Shown here: in pieces, positions 15,925 to 21,700 of the stretch
Layout: each line of letters starts with the position of its first letter
How positions within the stretch are numbered: the stretch's first letter is position 1
Source of the DNA: an uncultured Collinsella sp.
GTDB lineage: Bacteria > Actinomycetota > Coriobacteriia > Coriobacteriales > Coriobacteriaceae
NCBI GenBank assembly: GCA_902478935.1
Contig: CABSMV010000014.1
Span: 1 to 24,592, forward strand
Direction: 5' to 3'
DNA length: 24,592 nt
The notes under the pieces: model-generated
What the model saw: only the letters and a program-made list of their open reading frames with translations
Told to the model about the DNA's origin: nothing
Database searches by the model: none
Made by a program: the position numbers and the translations under genes

Positions 15925-16144
15925 TGTCTCAATCTGTAACACCAAGACGGTTTAATCGTTTCTAACTGTTACAGATCGAGACAATGCCAGGTGCTAGCAG
16001 AAAAACATCTCGATCTATAACAGATAGGGGAGGAAAACCTATCTAACTGTTACAGAATGAGACGCGAGCTGGGGTCTCTGCGTAATATCTCAATCTGTAA
16101 CAGATTGGGGAGAAAATGTTCTCTAGACGTTACAGATCGAGACA
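15925..16144. repeat. Three tandem ~80-bp dyad repeats
   Basis: Each unit begins with TCTCRATCTRTAACA (15927, 16008, 16088) and ends with its near-inverse TGTTACAGATCGAGA or a close variant (GAGA at 15978, 16059, 16139). The left arms are 81 and 80 bases apart, as are the right arms. The two arms of a unit are separated by about 25 bases. Inner sequences differ but can still pair: GATAGG with CCTATC in unit 2 (16023-16028, 16039-16044) and GAGAA with TTCTC in unit 3. The six half-sites alternate in orientation about every 40 bases. No function is recognised. Confidence 0.85.
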
Positions 16145-16390
16145 AAGGCCGGACCGGCTCTAGTCATCCACGCTCGGTCAAGCCAGGAAGCCCCGATCTC
16201 GACCTATATATAGGTGCAAATAAGCTGGTATCGAAGTTCAATACTGAAGGTGTACTCCACTACACCAAAGTGTTACCTCGGGAAACGTCACCTCAGTATC
16301 CAAAACTATCGACCTTCATATCCAAACTCAACAAAACCGCAGGTCATAGCTATATAGATACGCCCGGCACCGTGTATCTAGAGGTTTTCG
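16145..16390. other. Lower-GC intergenic stretch without a convincing gene
   Basis: Between the dyad array and the tRNA-Tyr promoter the GC content drops visibly. It holds a perfect 12-bp palindrome CCTATATATAGG (16203-16214), preceded by TCTCGA like the array units, and a small GGTGTA/TACACC dyad (16249-16266). An open frame crosses it on the plus strand, but it starts inside a dyad repeat, has no ribosome binding site and has third-position base use unlike the host. I see no known RNA. Confidence 0.5.
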
Positions 16391-16420
16391 TTGACAGCCC
16401 ACAAGGTTGCATCGTATTAT
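16391..16420 (+). promoter_or_regulatory. Strong sigma70-type promoter of the tRNA-Tyr/Thr/Met-tuf operon
   Basis: TTGACA (16391-16396) matches the -35 consensus exactly; an 18-base spacer leads to TATTAT (16415-16420), five of six matches to the -10 consensus. It lies 63 bases before tRNA-Tyr. Confidence 0.82.
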
Positions 16421-16482
16421 CTTTTTCGTTCGCGGGGGCGGCGGTCCAAAAGACCAAAGGACCTGCGGATACTTGAACGATT

Positions 16483-16564
16483 GGGAGTTTGCCCGAGTGG
16501 TTAATGGGGACGGGCTGTAAACCCGTTGGCTCTGCCTACATAGGTTCGAATCCTATAGCTCCCA
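16483..16564 (+). tRNA. tRNA-Tyr (GTA anticodon)
   Basis: A class II tRNA with a long variable arm. GGGAGTT (16483-16489) pairs with AGCTCCC (16557-16563), and A16564 is the discriminator. The anticodon stem ACGGG/CCCGT encloses CTGTAAA, anticodon GTA. The T-loop is TTCGAAT. CCA is not encoded (CCC follows the discriminator), unlike its three neighbours. Confidence 0.95.
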
Positions 16565-16574
16565 CCCGTCAAGT

Positions 16575-16650
16575 GCCTGTATAGCTCAGTCGGTAGAGCA
16601 CTTCGTTGGTAACGAAGAGGTCACCAGTTCAAGTCTGGTTGCAGGCTCCA
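16575..16650 (+). tRNA. tRNA-Thr (GGT anticodon)
   Basis: GCCTGTA (16575-16581) pairs with TGCAGGC (16640-16646), with one G-U pair. The anticodon stem CTTCG/CGAAG encloses TTGGTAA, anticodon GGT. CCA is encoded at 16648-16650. Confidence 0.95.
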
Positions 16651-16653
16651 TCC

Positions 16654-16730
16654 GGCGGTGTAGCTCAGTTGGTTAGAGCACACGGTTCATACCCGTGGCG
16701 TCACTGGTTCGAATCCAGTCACCGCTACCA
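16654..16730 (+). tRNA. tRNA-Met (CAT anticodon), elongator type
   Basis: GGCGGTG (16654-16660) pairs with CACCGCT (16720-16726), ending in a G-U pair. The anticodon stem CACGG/CCGTG encloses TTCATAC, anticodon CAT. The three G-C pairs at the base of the stem that mark initiator tRNA are absent, so it is an elongator tRNA-Met; a lysidine-modified tRNA-Ile cannot be excluded. CCA is encoded at 16728-16730. Confidence 0.9.
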
Positions 16731-16741
16731 TAGGTAACACG

Positions 16742-16772
16742 GTGGCTTCTCAATAGTATGTTGAGAGGCCAC
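16742..16772 (+). other. Hairpin between tRNA-Met and tuf
   Basis: GTGGCTTCTCAA (16742-16753) pairs with TTGAGAGGCCAC (16761-16772) with one G-U pair and a 7-base loop. There is no T-run, so it is more likely a processing or stability element separating the tRNAs from tuf mRNA than a terminator. Confidence 0.6.
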
Positions 16773-16826
16773 TATGGTATAAAGGCAAAGTCCCGTCCGG
16801 GGACGACCTGTTTAGAGGAGGGCTTT

Positions 16827-18017
16827 ATGGCCAAAGAGAAGTTTGAGCGCACTAAGCCGCATGTTAACATCGGCACCATTGGTCACGTCGACCACGGCAA
16901 GACCACGCTGACCGCCGCCATCACCAAGGTTCTCTCTGAGACCGAGGGCTGCAAGGCTGACTTCACTGCGTTCGAGAACATCGACAAGGCTCCCGAGGAG
17001 CGCGAGCGCGGCATTACGATCTCCGTCTCCCACGTCGAGTACGAGACTGCTGCCCGTCACTACGCTCACGTTGACTGCCCGGGCCACGCTGACTACGTCA
17101 AGAACATGATCTCTGGCGCTGCTCAGATGGACGGCGCTATCCTGGTCATCGCTGCTACCGACGGCCCCATGGCTCAGACCCGCGAGCACATCCTGCTCGC
17201 CCGTCAGGTCGGCGTTCCCTACATCGTCGTCTTCCTGAACAAGTGCGACATGGTCGACGATGACGAGCTCATCGACCTCGTCGAGATGGAGACCCGTGAG
17301 CTCCTCTCCGAGTACGATTTCCCCGGCGACGACATCCCCGTCATCCGTGGCTCCGCTCTGGGCGCTCTCGAGGGCGACGCCAAGTGGATGGACGCCATTC
17401 GCGAGCTCATGAAGGCCGTCGACGAGTACATCCCGACGCCTGCTCGTAACAACGACCTCCCGTTCCTGATGGCCGTTGAGGACGTTATGACCATCTCCGG
17501 CCGTGGTACCGTTGCTACTGGCCGTGTCGAGCGCGGTGAGCTCAAGCTCAACGAGCCCGTCGAGATCGTCGGCATCAAGGATACCCAGAACACCGTCGTT
17601 ACCGGTATCGAGATGTTCCGTAAGTCCATGGACTTCTGCGAGGCTGGCGACAACGTCGGTCTGCTGCTCCGCGGCATCAAGCGTGAGGACATCGAGCGCG
17701 GCCAGGTTCTCTGCAAGCCCGGTTCGGTTACCCCGCACACCAAGTTCACCGGCGAGATCTACGTTCTGACCAAGGAGGAGGGCGGCCGTCACACCCCGTT
17801 CTTCGATGGTTATCGTCCTCAGTTCTACTTCCGTACCACCGACGTTACCGGTACGGTCAAGCTCCCCGAGGGCACCGAGATGGCTATGCCTGGTGACCAC
17901 ATCACCATCGAGGGCGACCTCATCCACCCGATCGCCATGGAGGAGGGCCTGCGCTTCGCTATCCGCGAGGGTGGCCACACCGTCGGTTCGGGCATCGTCT
18001 CCACGATCATTGAGTAA
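16827..18017 (+). CDS. tuf: Translation elongation factor Tu
   Basis: A 396-residue GTPase that delivers aminoacyl-tRNA to the ribosome. G1 GHVDHGKT is at 19-26, the RGITI effector region follows, then DCPGH (G3), NKCDM (G4) and the SALGALEG region (G5). Domains II and III are complete, ending GSGIVSTIIE. GAGGAGGG at 16815-16822 precedes ATG 16827; a longer in-frame start at 16758 is rejected because it lacks homology and a binding site. The gene is the last of a tRNA-Tyr/Thr/Met-tuf transcript, an arrangement akin to the tRNA-tufB operon of E. coli. Codon use is markedly biased to C-ending and highly expressed codons. Confidence 0.98.
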   Translation: MAKEKFERTKPHVNIGTIGHVDHGKTTLTAAITKVLSETEGCKADFTAFENIDKAPEERERGITISVSHVEYETAARHYAHVDCPGHADYVKNMISGAAQMDGAILVIAATDGPMAQTREHILLARQVGVPYIVVFLNKCDMVDDDELIDLVEMETRELLSEYDFPGDDIPVIRGSALGALEGDAKWMDAIRELMKAVDEYIPTPARNNDLPFLMAVEDVMTISGRGTVATGRVERGELKLNEPVEIVGIKDTQNTVVTGIEMFRKSMDFCEAGDNVGLLLRGIKREDIERGQVLCKPGSVTPHTKFTGEIYVLTKEEGGRHTPFFDGYRPQFYFRTTDVTGTVKLPEGTEMAMPGDHITIEGDLIHPIAMEEGLRFAIREGGHTVGSGIVSTIIE

Positions 18018-18045
18018 ATTAGCTCTTTGATATAGCTGACTTAGA

Positions 18046-18080
18046 GAACCCGGCACTTATATGGGTGCCGGGTTCTTTTC
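18046..18080 (+). terminator. Intrinsic terminator after tuf
   Basis: AGAACCCGGCAC (18046-18057) pairs perfectly with GTGCCGGGTTCT (18066-18077), 8-base loop, ending in TTTT. Confidence 0.92.
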
Positions 18081-18221
18081 TGCAATGGATATTGAGCCGT
18101 TGCTGGTGTCGAGAGGATCGATAATGGTCCTGGATGCACCGTCGATTAGCTCTCGATGGCTTCATTGATGTGTTCCAAATATGAATGGATCCACCGAGAA
18201 CCAATTGACTCGAGGTTTTCA

Positions 18222-18249
18222 TTGACAGCACTTACGTGGAGCTGATAAA
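18222..18249 (+). promoter_or_regulatory. Promoter of the rpmG-trp tRNA-secE-nusG cluster
   Basis: TTGACA (18222-18227, exact consensus), 16 bases, GATAAA (18244-18249, four of six). It lies about 50 bases before rpmG in the only sizeable gap after tuf. Confidence 0.65.
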
Positions 18250-18296
18250 GTAACAACTCGTGCCCGTACGGGGCGGAAATGAAAGGTTCAGGATAC

Positions 18297-18446
18297 ATGC
18301 GTACTCTAGTTACTCTTGCGTGCACTGAGTGCAAGCGCCGCAACTATACGACCACCAAGAACAAGTCGACCATGCCTGATCGTATGGAGATTAAGAAGTA
18401 TTGCCCCTGGTGCCGTCACCACACGCTGCACAAAGAGACTCGCTAG
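18297..18446 (+). CDS. rpmG: 50S ribosomal protein L33, zinc type
   Basis: A 49-residue protein, MRTLVTLACTECKRRNY..., with two CxxC pairs (C9/C12 and C36/C39) forming the zinc ribbon of the C+ form of L33. It binds near the E site of the large subunit. AAAGG lies 10 bases upstream of the ATG, with a closer CAGGA. It is the first gene of the rpmG-trnW-secE-nusG cluster, the same order as in many Gram-positive bacteria. Confidence 0.96.
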   Translation: MRTLVTLACTECKRRNYTTTKNKSTMPDRMEIKKYCPWCRHHTLHKETR

Positions 18447-18459
18447 TCTCTAGTCACAT

Positions 18460-18535
18460 ACGCCAGTAGTTCAATTGGTAGAGCATCGGTCTCCAAAACC
18501 GAGTGTTGAGGGTTCGAGTCCTTCCTGGCGTGCCA
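18460..18535 (+). tRNA. tRNA-Trp (CCA anticodon)
   Basis: ACGCCAG (18460-18466) pairs perfectly with CTGGCGT (18525-18531); discriminator G; CCA is encoded at 18533-18535. The anticodon stem TCGGT/ACCGA encloses CTCCAAA, anticodon CCA. Its place between rpmG and secE is typical. Confidence 0.96.
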
Positions 18536-18544
18536 GTCATTATT

Positions 18545-18577
18545 CCGTAAGCTCCCACTTGGGGGCTTACGGTTTAC
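18545..18577 (+). terminator. Terminator or attenuator between tRNA-Trp and secE
   Basis: CCGTAAGCTCCC (18545-18556) pairs with GGGGGCTTACGG (18561-18572) with one G-U, then TTTACTC. The T-run is short, so read-through into secE is likely. Confidence 0.7.
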
Positions 18578-18611
18578 TCATGTATAAGCGCATTGCGCGG
18601 AGGTAACCCAA

Positions 18612-18950
18612 ATGGCCAACAAGAAGAACAAGAAGAAGGCTCAGCAGCCGGCACCTGCCAACAAAGCTGCCGCCAACTCCAAGGTTGAGGCCAAGAAGGC
18701 CGTTGCCAAGAAGAACGAGAAGGCTGCGAAGTCCAAGAAGAACGAGAAGCCTGGTTTCTTCGCCCGCACCAAGAAGTATTTCGCTTCGGTCAAGTCCGAG
18801 ATGAAGCGTGTCACGTGGCCCGATAAGAAGGAGCTCGTGAACTACTCGGTCGTCGTCTGCGCTTCTCTGGTCGTCGTCGGCGTCGTCATCGCTCTGCTCG
18901 ATGCTGGCTTTGGCGAGGCTCTTGCTCTGTTCTCTGGATTGAGGGGCTAA
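18612..18950 (+). CDS. secE: Preprotein translocase subunit SecE
   Basis: A 112-residue membrane protein of the SecYEG channel. An Ala/Lys-rich cytoplasmic extension (about 1-47) precedes the conserved amphipathic helix FARTKKYFASVKSEMKRVTWPDKKE, whose RVTWP motif contacts SecY. One transmembrane segment follows at about 77-97. This single-span form is the one usual outside enterobacteria. GGAGG lies 8 bases before the ATG. nusG begins 3 bases after the stop. Confidence 0.96.
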   Translation: MANKKNKKKAQQPAPANKAAANSKVEAKKAVAKKNEKAAKSKKNEKPGFFARTKKYFASVKSEMKRVTWPDKKELVNYSVVVCASLVVVGVVIALLDAGFGEALALFSGLRG

Positions 18951-18953
18951 ACC

Positions 18954-19490
18954 ATGTCTAAGCGTTGGTACGTCGTTCACACTTACTCTGGATACGAGAA
19001 CCGCGTTAAGTCCGATCTCGAGCATCGCATCGAGACCATGGGCATGCAGGACCGTATCTTTGATATCGAGATTCCTATGGAGCGCGTCACCGAGATTAAA
19101 GAGGGTGGCAAGCGCGAGACCAAGGATTCCAAGATTTTCCCGGGTTATGTCCTGGTCCGCATGGAGATGGATGACGATGCTTGGACGTGTGTTCGTAACA
19201 CGCCTGCCGTCACCGGTTTCCTAGGCGGCAACGGCAAGCCCGCTCCGCTTTCCCGCGACGAGTACAATAAGATGACTCGTCGTCCCGGTAAGGGCGATTC
19301 GCCCAAGCGCACCTCGGTTGATATTCAGGTCGGCACGTCCGTCCGCGTCACCGATGGCCCGCTTACCGACTTTGATGGCAAGGTCTCCGAGGTTAACACC
19401 GAGGCTGGCAAGCTCAAGGTCACGCTGATGATCTTTGGCCGCGAGACGCCGGTCGAGCTCGACTTTAACCAGGTCGCTGTCATCGCTTAA
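18954..19490 (+). CDS. nusG: Transcription termination/antitermination factor NusG
   Basis: A 178-residue elongation factor that binds RNA polymerase and couples it to Rho or the ribosome. The NGN domain (about 1-110) has RWYVVHTYSGYENRV and IFPGYVLVRMEMDDDAW. The C-terminal KOW domain (about 126-178) reads VGTSVRVTDGPLTDFDGKVSEVN. It is placed 3 bases after secE and so belongs to the secE-nusG operon. A short leader separates it from rplK. Confidence 0.97.
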   Translation: MSKRWYVVHTYSGYENRVKSDLEHRIETMGMQDRIFDIEIPMERVTEIKEGGKRETKDSKIFPGYVLVRMEMDDDAWTCVRNTPAVTGFLGGNGKPAPLSRDEYNKMTRRPGKGDSPKRTSVDIQVGTSVRVTDGPLTDFDGKVSEVNTEAGKLKVTLMIFGRETPVELDFNQVAVIA

Positions 19491-19610
19491 GTTTTCGTCC
19501 GTTCGCGCGAGCGTGCTTCTTCTGTGACTGCTCATCTCAGGAGTGCTTCTAACACGTGCGTGCTTACGATATAGCAAGTACTTCACACTCGTGATTCGAA
19601 AGGAATGACC

Positions 19611-20039
19611 ATGGCTGAGAAGAAGGTTGCCAACGTCATTAAGCTCCAGATTCCTGCTGGTGCAGCTAACCCCGCTCCTCCCGTCGGCCCCGCCCTGGGT
19701 GCTGCTGGCGTGAACATCATGCAGTTCTGCCAGGCCTTTAACGCCGAGACGCAGGACAAGAAGGGCGACATCATCCCCGTTGAGATCTCTGTCTACGAGG
19801 ACAAGTCCTTCTCCTTCATCACCAAGACCCCGCCGGCGGCTCACCTCATCAAGAAGGAGCTGAACCTCAAGTCTGGTTCCGCTAAGCCCCAGGCCGACAA
19901 GGTTGGTCAGCTCTCCCAGGAGCAGCTCACCAAGATCGCCGAGATCAAGATGCCGGACCTCAATGCCAACGACATTGACGCCGCCAAGAAGATCATCGCC
20001 GGTACCGCCCGTTCCATGGGTGTCACCATCGCTGAGTAG
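19611..20039 (+). CDS. rplK: 50S ribosomal protein L11
   Basis: A 142-residue protein of the ribosomal stalk base, site of thiopeptide binding. The Pro-rich N-terminal motif IPAGAANPAPPVGPALGAAG is standard, and the C-terminal rRNA-binding domain ends MGVTIAE. ATG 19611 is chosen over 19605 because AAAGGA at 19599-19604 gives 6-base spacing and MAEKKVANVIKLQI is the family start. The 120-base gap from nusG contains no clear terminator. Confidence 0.97.
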   Translation: MAEKKVANVIKLQIPAGAANPAPPVGPALGAAGVNIMQFCQAFNAETQDKKGDIIPVEISVYEDKSFSFITKTPPAAHLIKKELNLKSGSAKPQADKVGQLSQEQLTKIAEIKMPDLNANDIDAAKKIIAGTARSMGVTIAE

Positions 20040-20113
20040 CGATTTCTTATGGTAACAACGGATGCTCCGACCGGGGTGCCCGTTAAATGTGTGCAATAGG
20101 GCACACGATACGA

Positions 20114-20143
20114 TGTGGGAGGGCTCACGCCCGTTTAACCACA
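20114..20143 (+). promoter_or_regulatory. Hairpin next to the rplA ribosome binding site (possible L1 autoregulation site)
   Basis: TGTGG (20114-20118) pairs with CCACA (20139-20143), and GGGC (20121-20124) with GCCC (20129-20132), leaving an asymmetric internal loop (GA opposite GTTTAA). Two short helices around an asymmetric loop resemble L1-binding mRNA sites that copy the 23S rRNA target. It abuts the AGGAGGT of rplA. L1 binding is inferred, not shown. Confidence 0.4.
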
Positions 20144-20156
20144 GGAGGTAATGCAC

Positions 20157-20864
20157 ATGGCTAAGCATGGTAAGAGCTATAACGCCGCTGCCGAGAAGAT
20201 CGACCGCGCCACGCTCTACACCCCCCTTCAGGCTGCCAAGCTCATCAAGGAGCTCGACACCGCCAAGTTCGACGAGACCGTCGAGGCCCACTTCCGTCTG
20301 GGCATCGATACTCGTAAGGCTGACCAGAACATCCGTGGTTCCATCTCCCTGCCCCACGGCACCGGCAAGACCGTTCGTGTTGCCGTCTTCGCCGAGGGCG
20401 AGAAGGCCCGCGAGGCTGAGGCTGCCGGCGCCGACATCATCGGTTCCGACGAGCTCGTCGCCCAGATCCAGAAGGGCGAGATCAACTTCGACGCCGCTAT
20501 CGCTACGCCGAACATGATGGCCAAGGTTGGCCGCATCGGTAAGATCCTTGGTCCCCGTGGCCTCATGCCGAACCCCAAGCTCGGCACCGTGACCATGGAC
20601 GTCGCCAAGATGGTCTCCGAGCTCAAGGCCGGCCGCGTTGAGTATCGCGCCGATCGCTACGGCATCTGCCACGTGCCCCTGGGCAAGAAGTCCTTCTCCG
20701 AGCAGCAGCTCGTTGAGAACTACGCTGCCCTGTACACCGAGATCCTGCGCGTCAAGCCCTCTTCTGCTAAGGGCAAGTACGTCAAGTCCATCTCCGTGTC
20801 TTCCACCATGGGCCCTGGCGTCAAGGTCGATCCCGCTGTTCAGCGTGACTTCCTGGCTGAGTAA
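20157..20864 (+). CDS. rplA: 50S ribosomal protein L1
   Basis: A 235-residue protein of the mobile L1 stalk at the ribosomal E site, often a translational repressor of its own operon. The conserved segment KVGRIGKILGPRGLMPNPKLGTV is complete, as are the N-terminal helix and the C-terminal SSTMGPGVKVD motif. ATG 20157 is preferred to ATG 20151 because AGGAGGT (20143-20149) is 7 bases from the former but only 1 from the latter. rplJ and rplL do not follow; a strong terminator and an opposite-strand operon do. Confidence 0.97.
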   Translation: MAKHGKSYNAAAEKIDRATLYTPLQAAKLIKELDTAKFDETVEAHFRLGIDTRKADQNIRGSISLPHGTGKTVRVAVFAEGEKAREAEAAGADIIGSDELVAQIQKGEINFDAAIATPNMMAKVGRIGKILGPRGLMPNPKLGTVTMDVAKMVSELKAGRVEYRADRYGICHVPLGKKSFSEQQLVENYAALYTEILRVKPSSAKGKYVKSISVSSTMGPGVKVDPAVQRDFLAE

Positions 20865-20902
20865 CTGCTAGTTACTGCCTGAGTACAGCAAGCATTGCTA
20901 AA

Positions 20903-20940
20903 GAAACCCGGTTCTGCCTTGTGCAGGACCGGGTTTCTTT
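20903..20940 (+). terminator. Intrinsic terminator after rplA
   Basis: A 15-bp stem (20903-20917 with 20923-20937, one G-U), a 5-base loop CTTGT, and a TTT end. It closes the rplK-rplA transcript. Confidence 0.9.
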
Positions 20941-20952
20941 CTATCGCGTCAA

Positions 20953-20991
20953 AACCATCACAAAGGGGACAGTGTCCTCTTTGTGATGGTT
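20953..20991. repeat. 39-bp near-perfect palindrome at the end of the phosphoesterase gene
   Basis: 19-bp arms (20953-20971 and 20973-20991) begin AACCATCACAAAG and differ at one position, around a single central base. The last bases reach into the phosphoesterase stop codon. A relative with AACCACTACAAAG lies at 23670-23706. It may be a terminator for the minus-strand operon or a dispersed repeat. Confidence 0.8.
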
Positions 20992-21700
20992 ACCAGGGTG
21001 TTCTGGCTGTTGAGGACTCGATAGCATCGTGGCGTTTGAGCTCGCGGCGCATGGTTTGCGAGTTGAGCCAGGCTGCCTGCCAGCCACGGATGGGGTAGCG
21101 CGTCTGGTCGAGCTCAAACTGCGTATAGCCGCAGGCGTTGATGATCGTCGTTCCACACACATGCTGCCGCTCGCGCTGAAAATCGTAACCGTAGCTTTGG
21201 TGTACATGCCCATGCACCATGTAGTCGGCTCCCCAGGACTCAAGCGCCGTGTTAAAGCACTCAAACCCTCGATGCGGTAGATCGTCCAGATCACCCATAC
21301 CTGCGGCGGGCGCATGGGTAAGCAGAATGTCGCACCCGCCGACCATCCTAACCTTACGCGACAGCTTACGCATACGCTTGGACATCTCGCGTTCGGTGTA
21401 CATGTTGGCGCCGTCGCGATAACGCATGGACCCGCCAAGGCCCGCAATGCGAATCCCTCGGTACGTGTACACGCTGTCTTCTACGCAGATACATCCGCCC
21501 GGTGCATGACGCGCGTAGCGGTCATCGTGGTTGCCACGCACGTAGAGGAGCGGCTTGTTGATGACGGTGACCAAAAACTCAAGATAGTCCGGGTCCAGAT
21601 CGCCGGCGGACAAAATCAGGTCGACTCCCTCAAAGCGTTCCTTGCGAAAGCACTCCCAAAGGCATCGTTCTTCGGTATCGGCTATGGCAAGGATTTTCAT
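20990..21700 (-). CDS. Calcineurin-like metallophosphoesterase
   Basis: A 236-residue two-metal phosphoesterase. The motifs are in order: D8 in IADTEER (the usual DxH histidine is replaced), GDLD (33-36), GNHDD (56-60), LLTHAP and HGHVHQSYG. The substrate is unknown; YfcE-type phosphodiesterases are nearest in layout. The start ATG overlaps the stop of the upstream BMP-like gene in ATGA (21697-21700), so the two are co-translated. The C-terminal tail (about 205-236) is basic and polar. The gene's stop lies at the edge of a palindrome. Confidence 0.86.
   Translation of the reverse strand: MKILAIADTEERCLWECFRKERFEGVDLILSAGDLDPDYLEFLVTVINKPLLYVRGNHDDRYARHAPGGCICVEDSVYTYRGIRIAGLGGSMRYRDGANMYTEREMSKRMRKLSRKVRMVGGCDILLTHAPAAGMGDLDDLPHRGFECFNTALESWGADYMVHGHVHQSYGYDFQRERQHVCGTTIINACGYTQFELDQTRYPIRGWQAAWLNSQTMRRELKRHDAIESSTARTPW

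Noticed and set aside
15925..16144. CRISPR array
   Set aside because: Only three units, repeats diverged and alternating in orientation, spacers self-complementary, no cas genes in the window.
16057..16476. 139-codon open frame on the plus strand between tRNA-Thr(TGT) and tRNA-Tyr
   Set aside because: It starts inside a dyad repeat without a ribosome binding site, its third codon positions are near 45% GC against a strongly GC-rich host, and it covers the near-consensus promoter at 16391-16420.
16742..16826. Separate tuf promoter using TTGAGA and TATAAA
   Set aside because: The boxes are only 11 bases apart and TTGAGA is part of a hairpin; the upstream promoter at 16391 explains expression.
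19221..20672. 483-codon open frame opposite nusG, rplK and rplA
   Set aside because: It spans three well-recognised genes on the other strand and has no recognisable domain.
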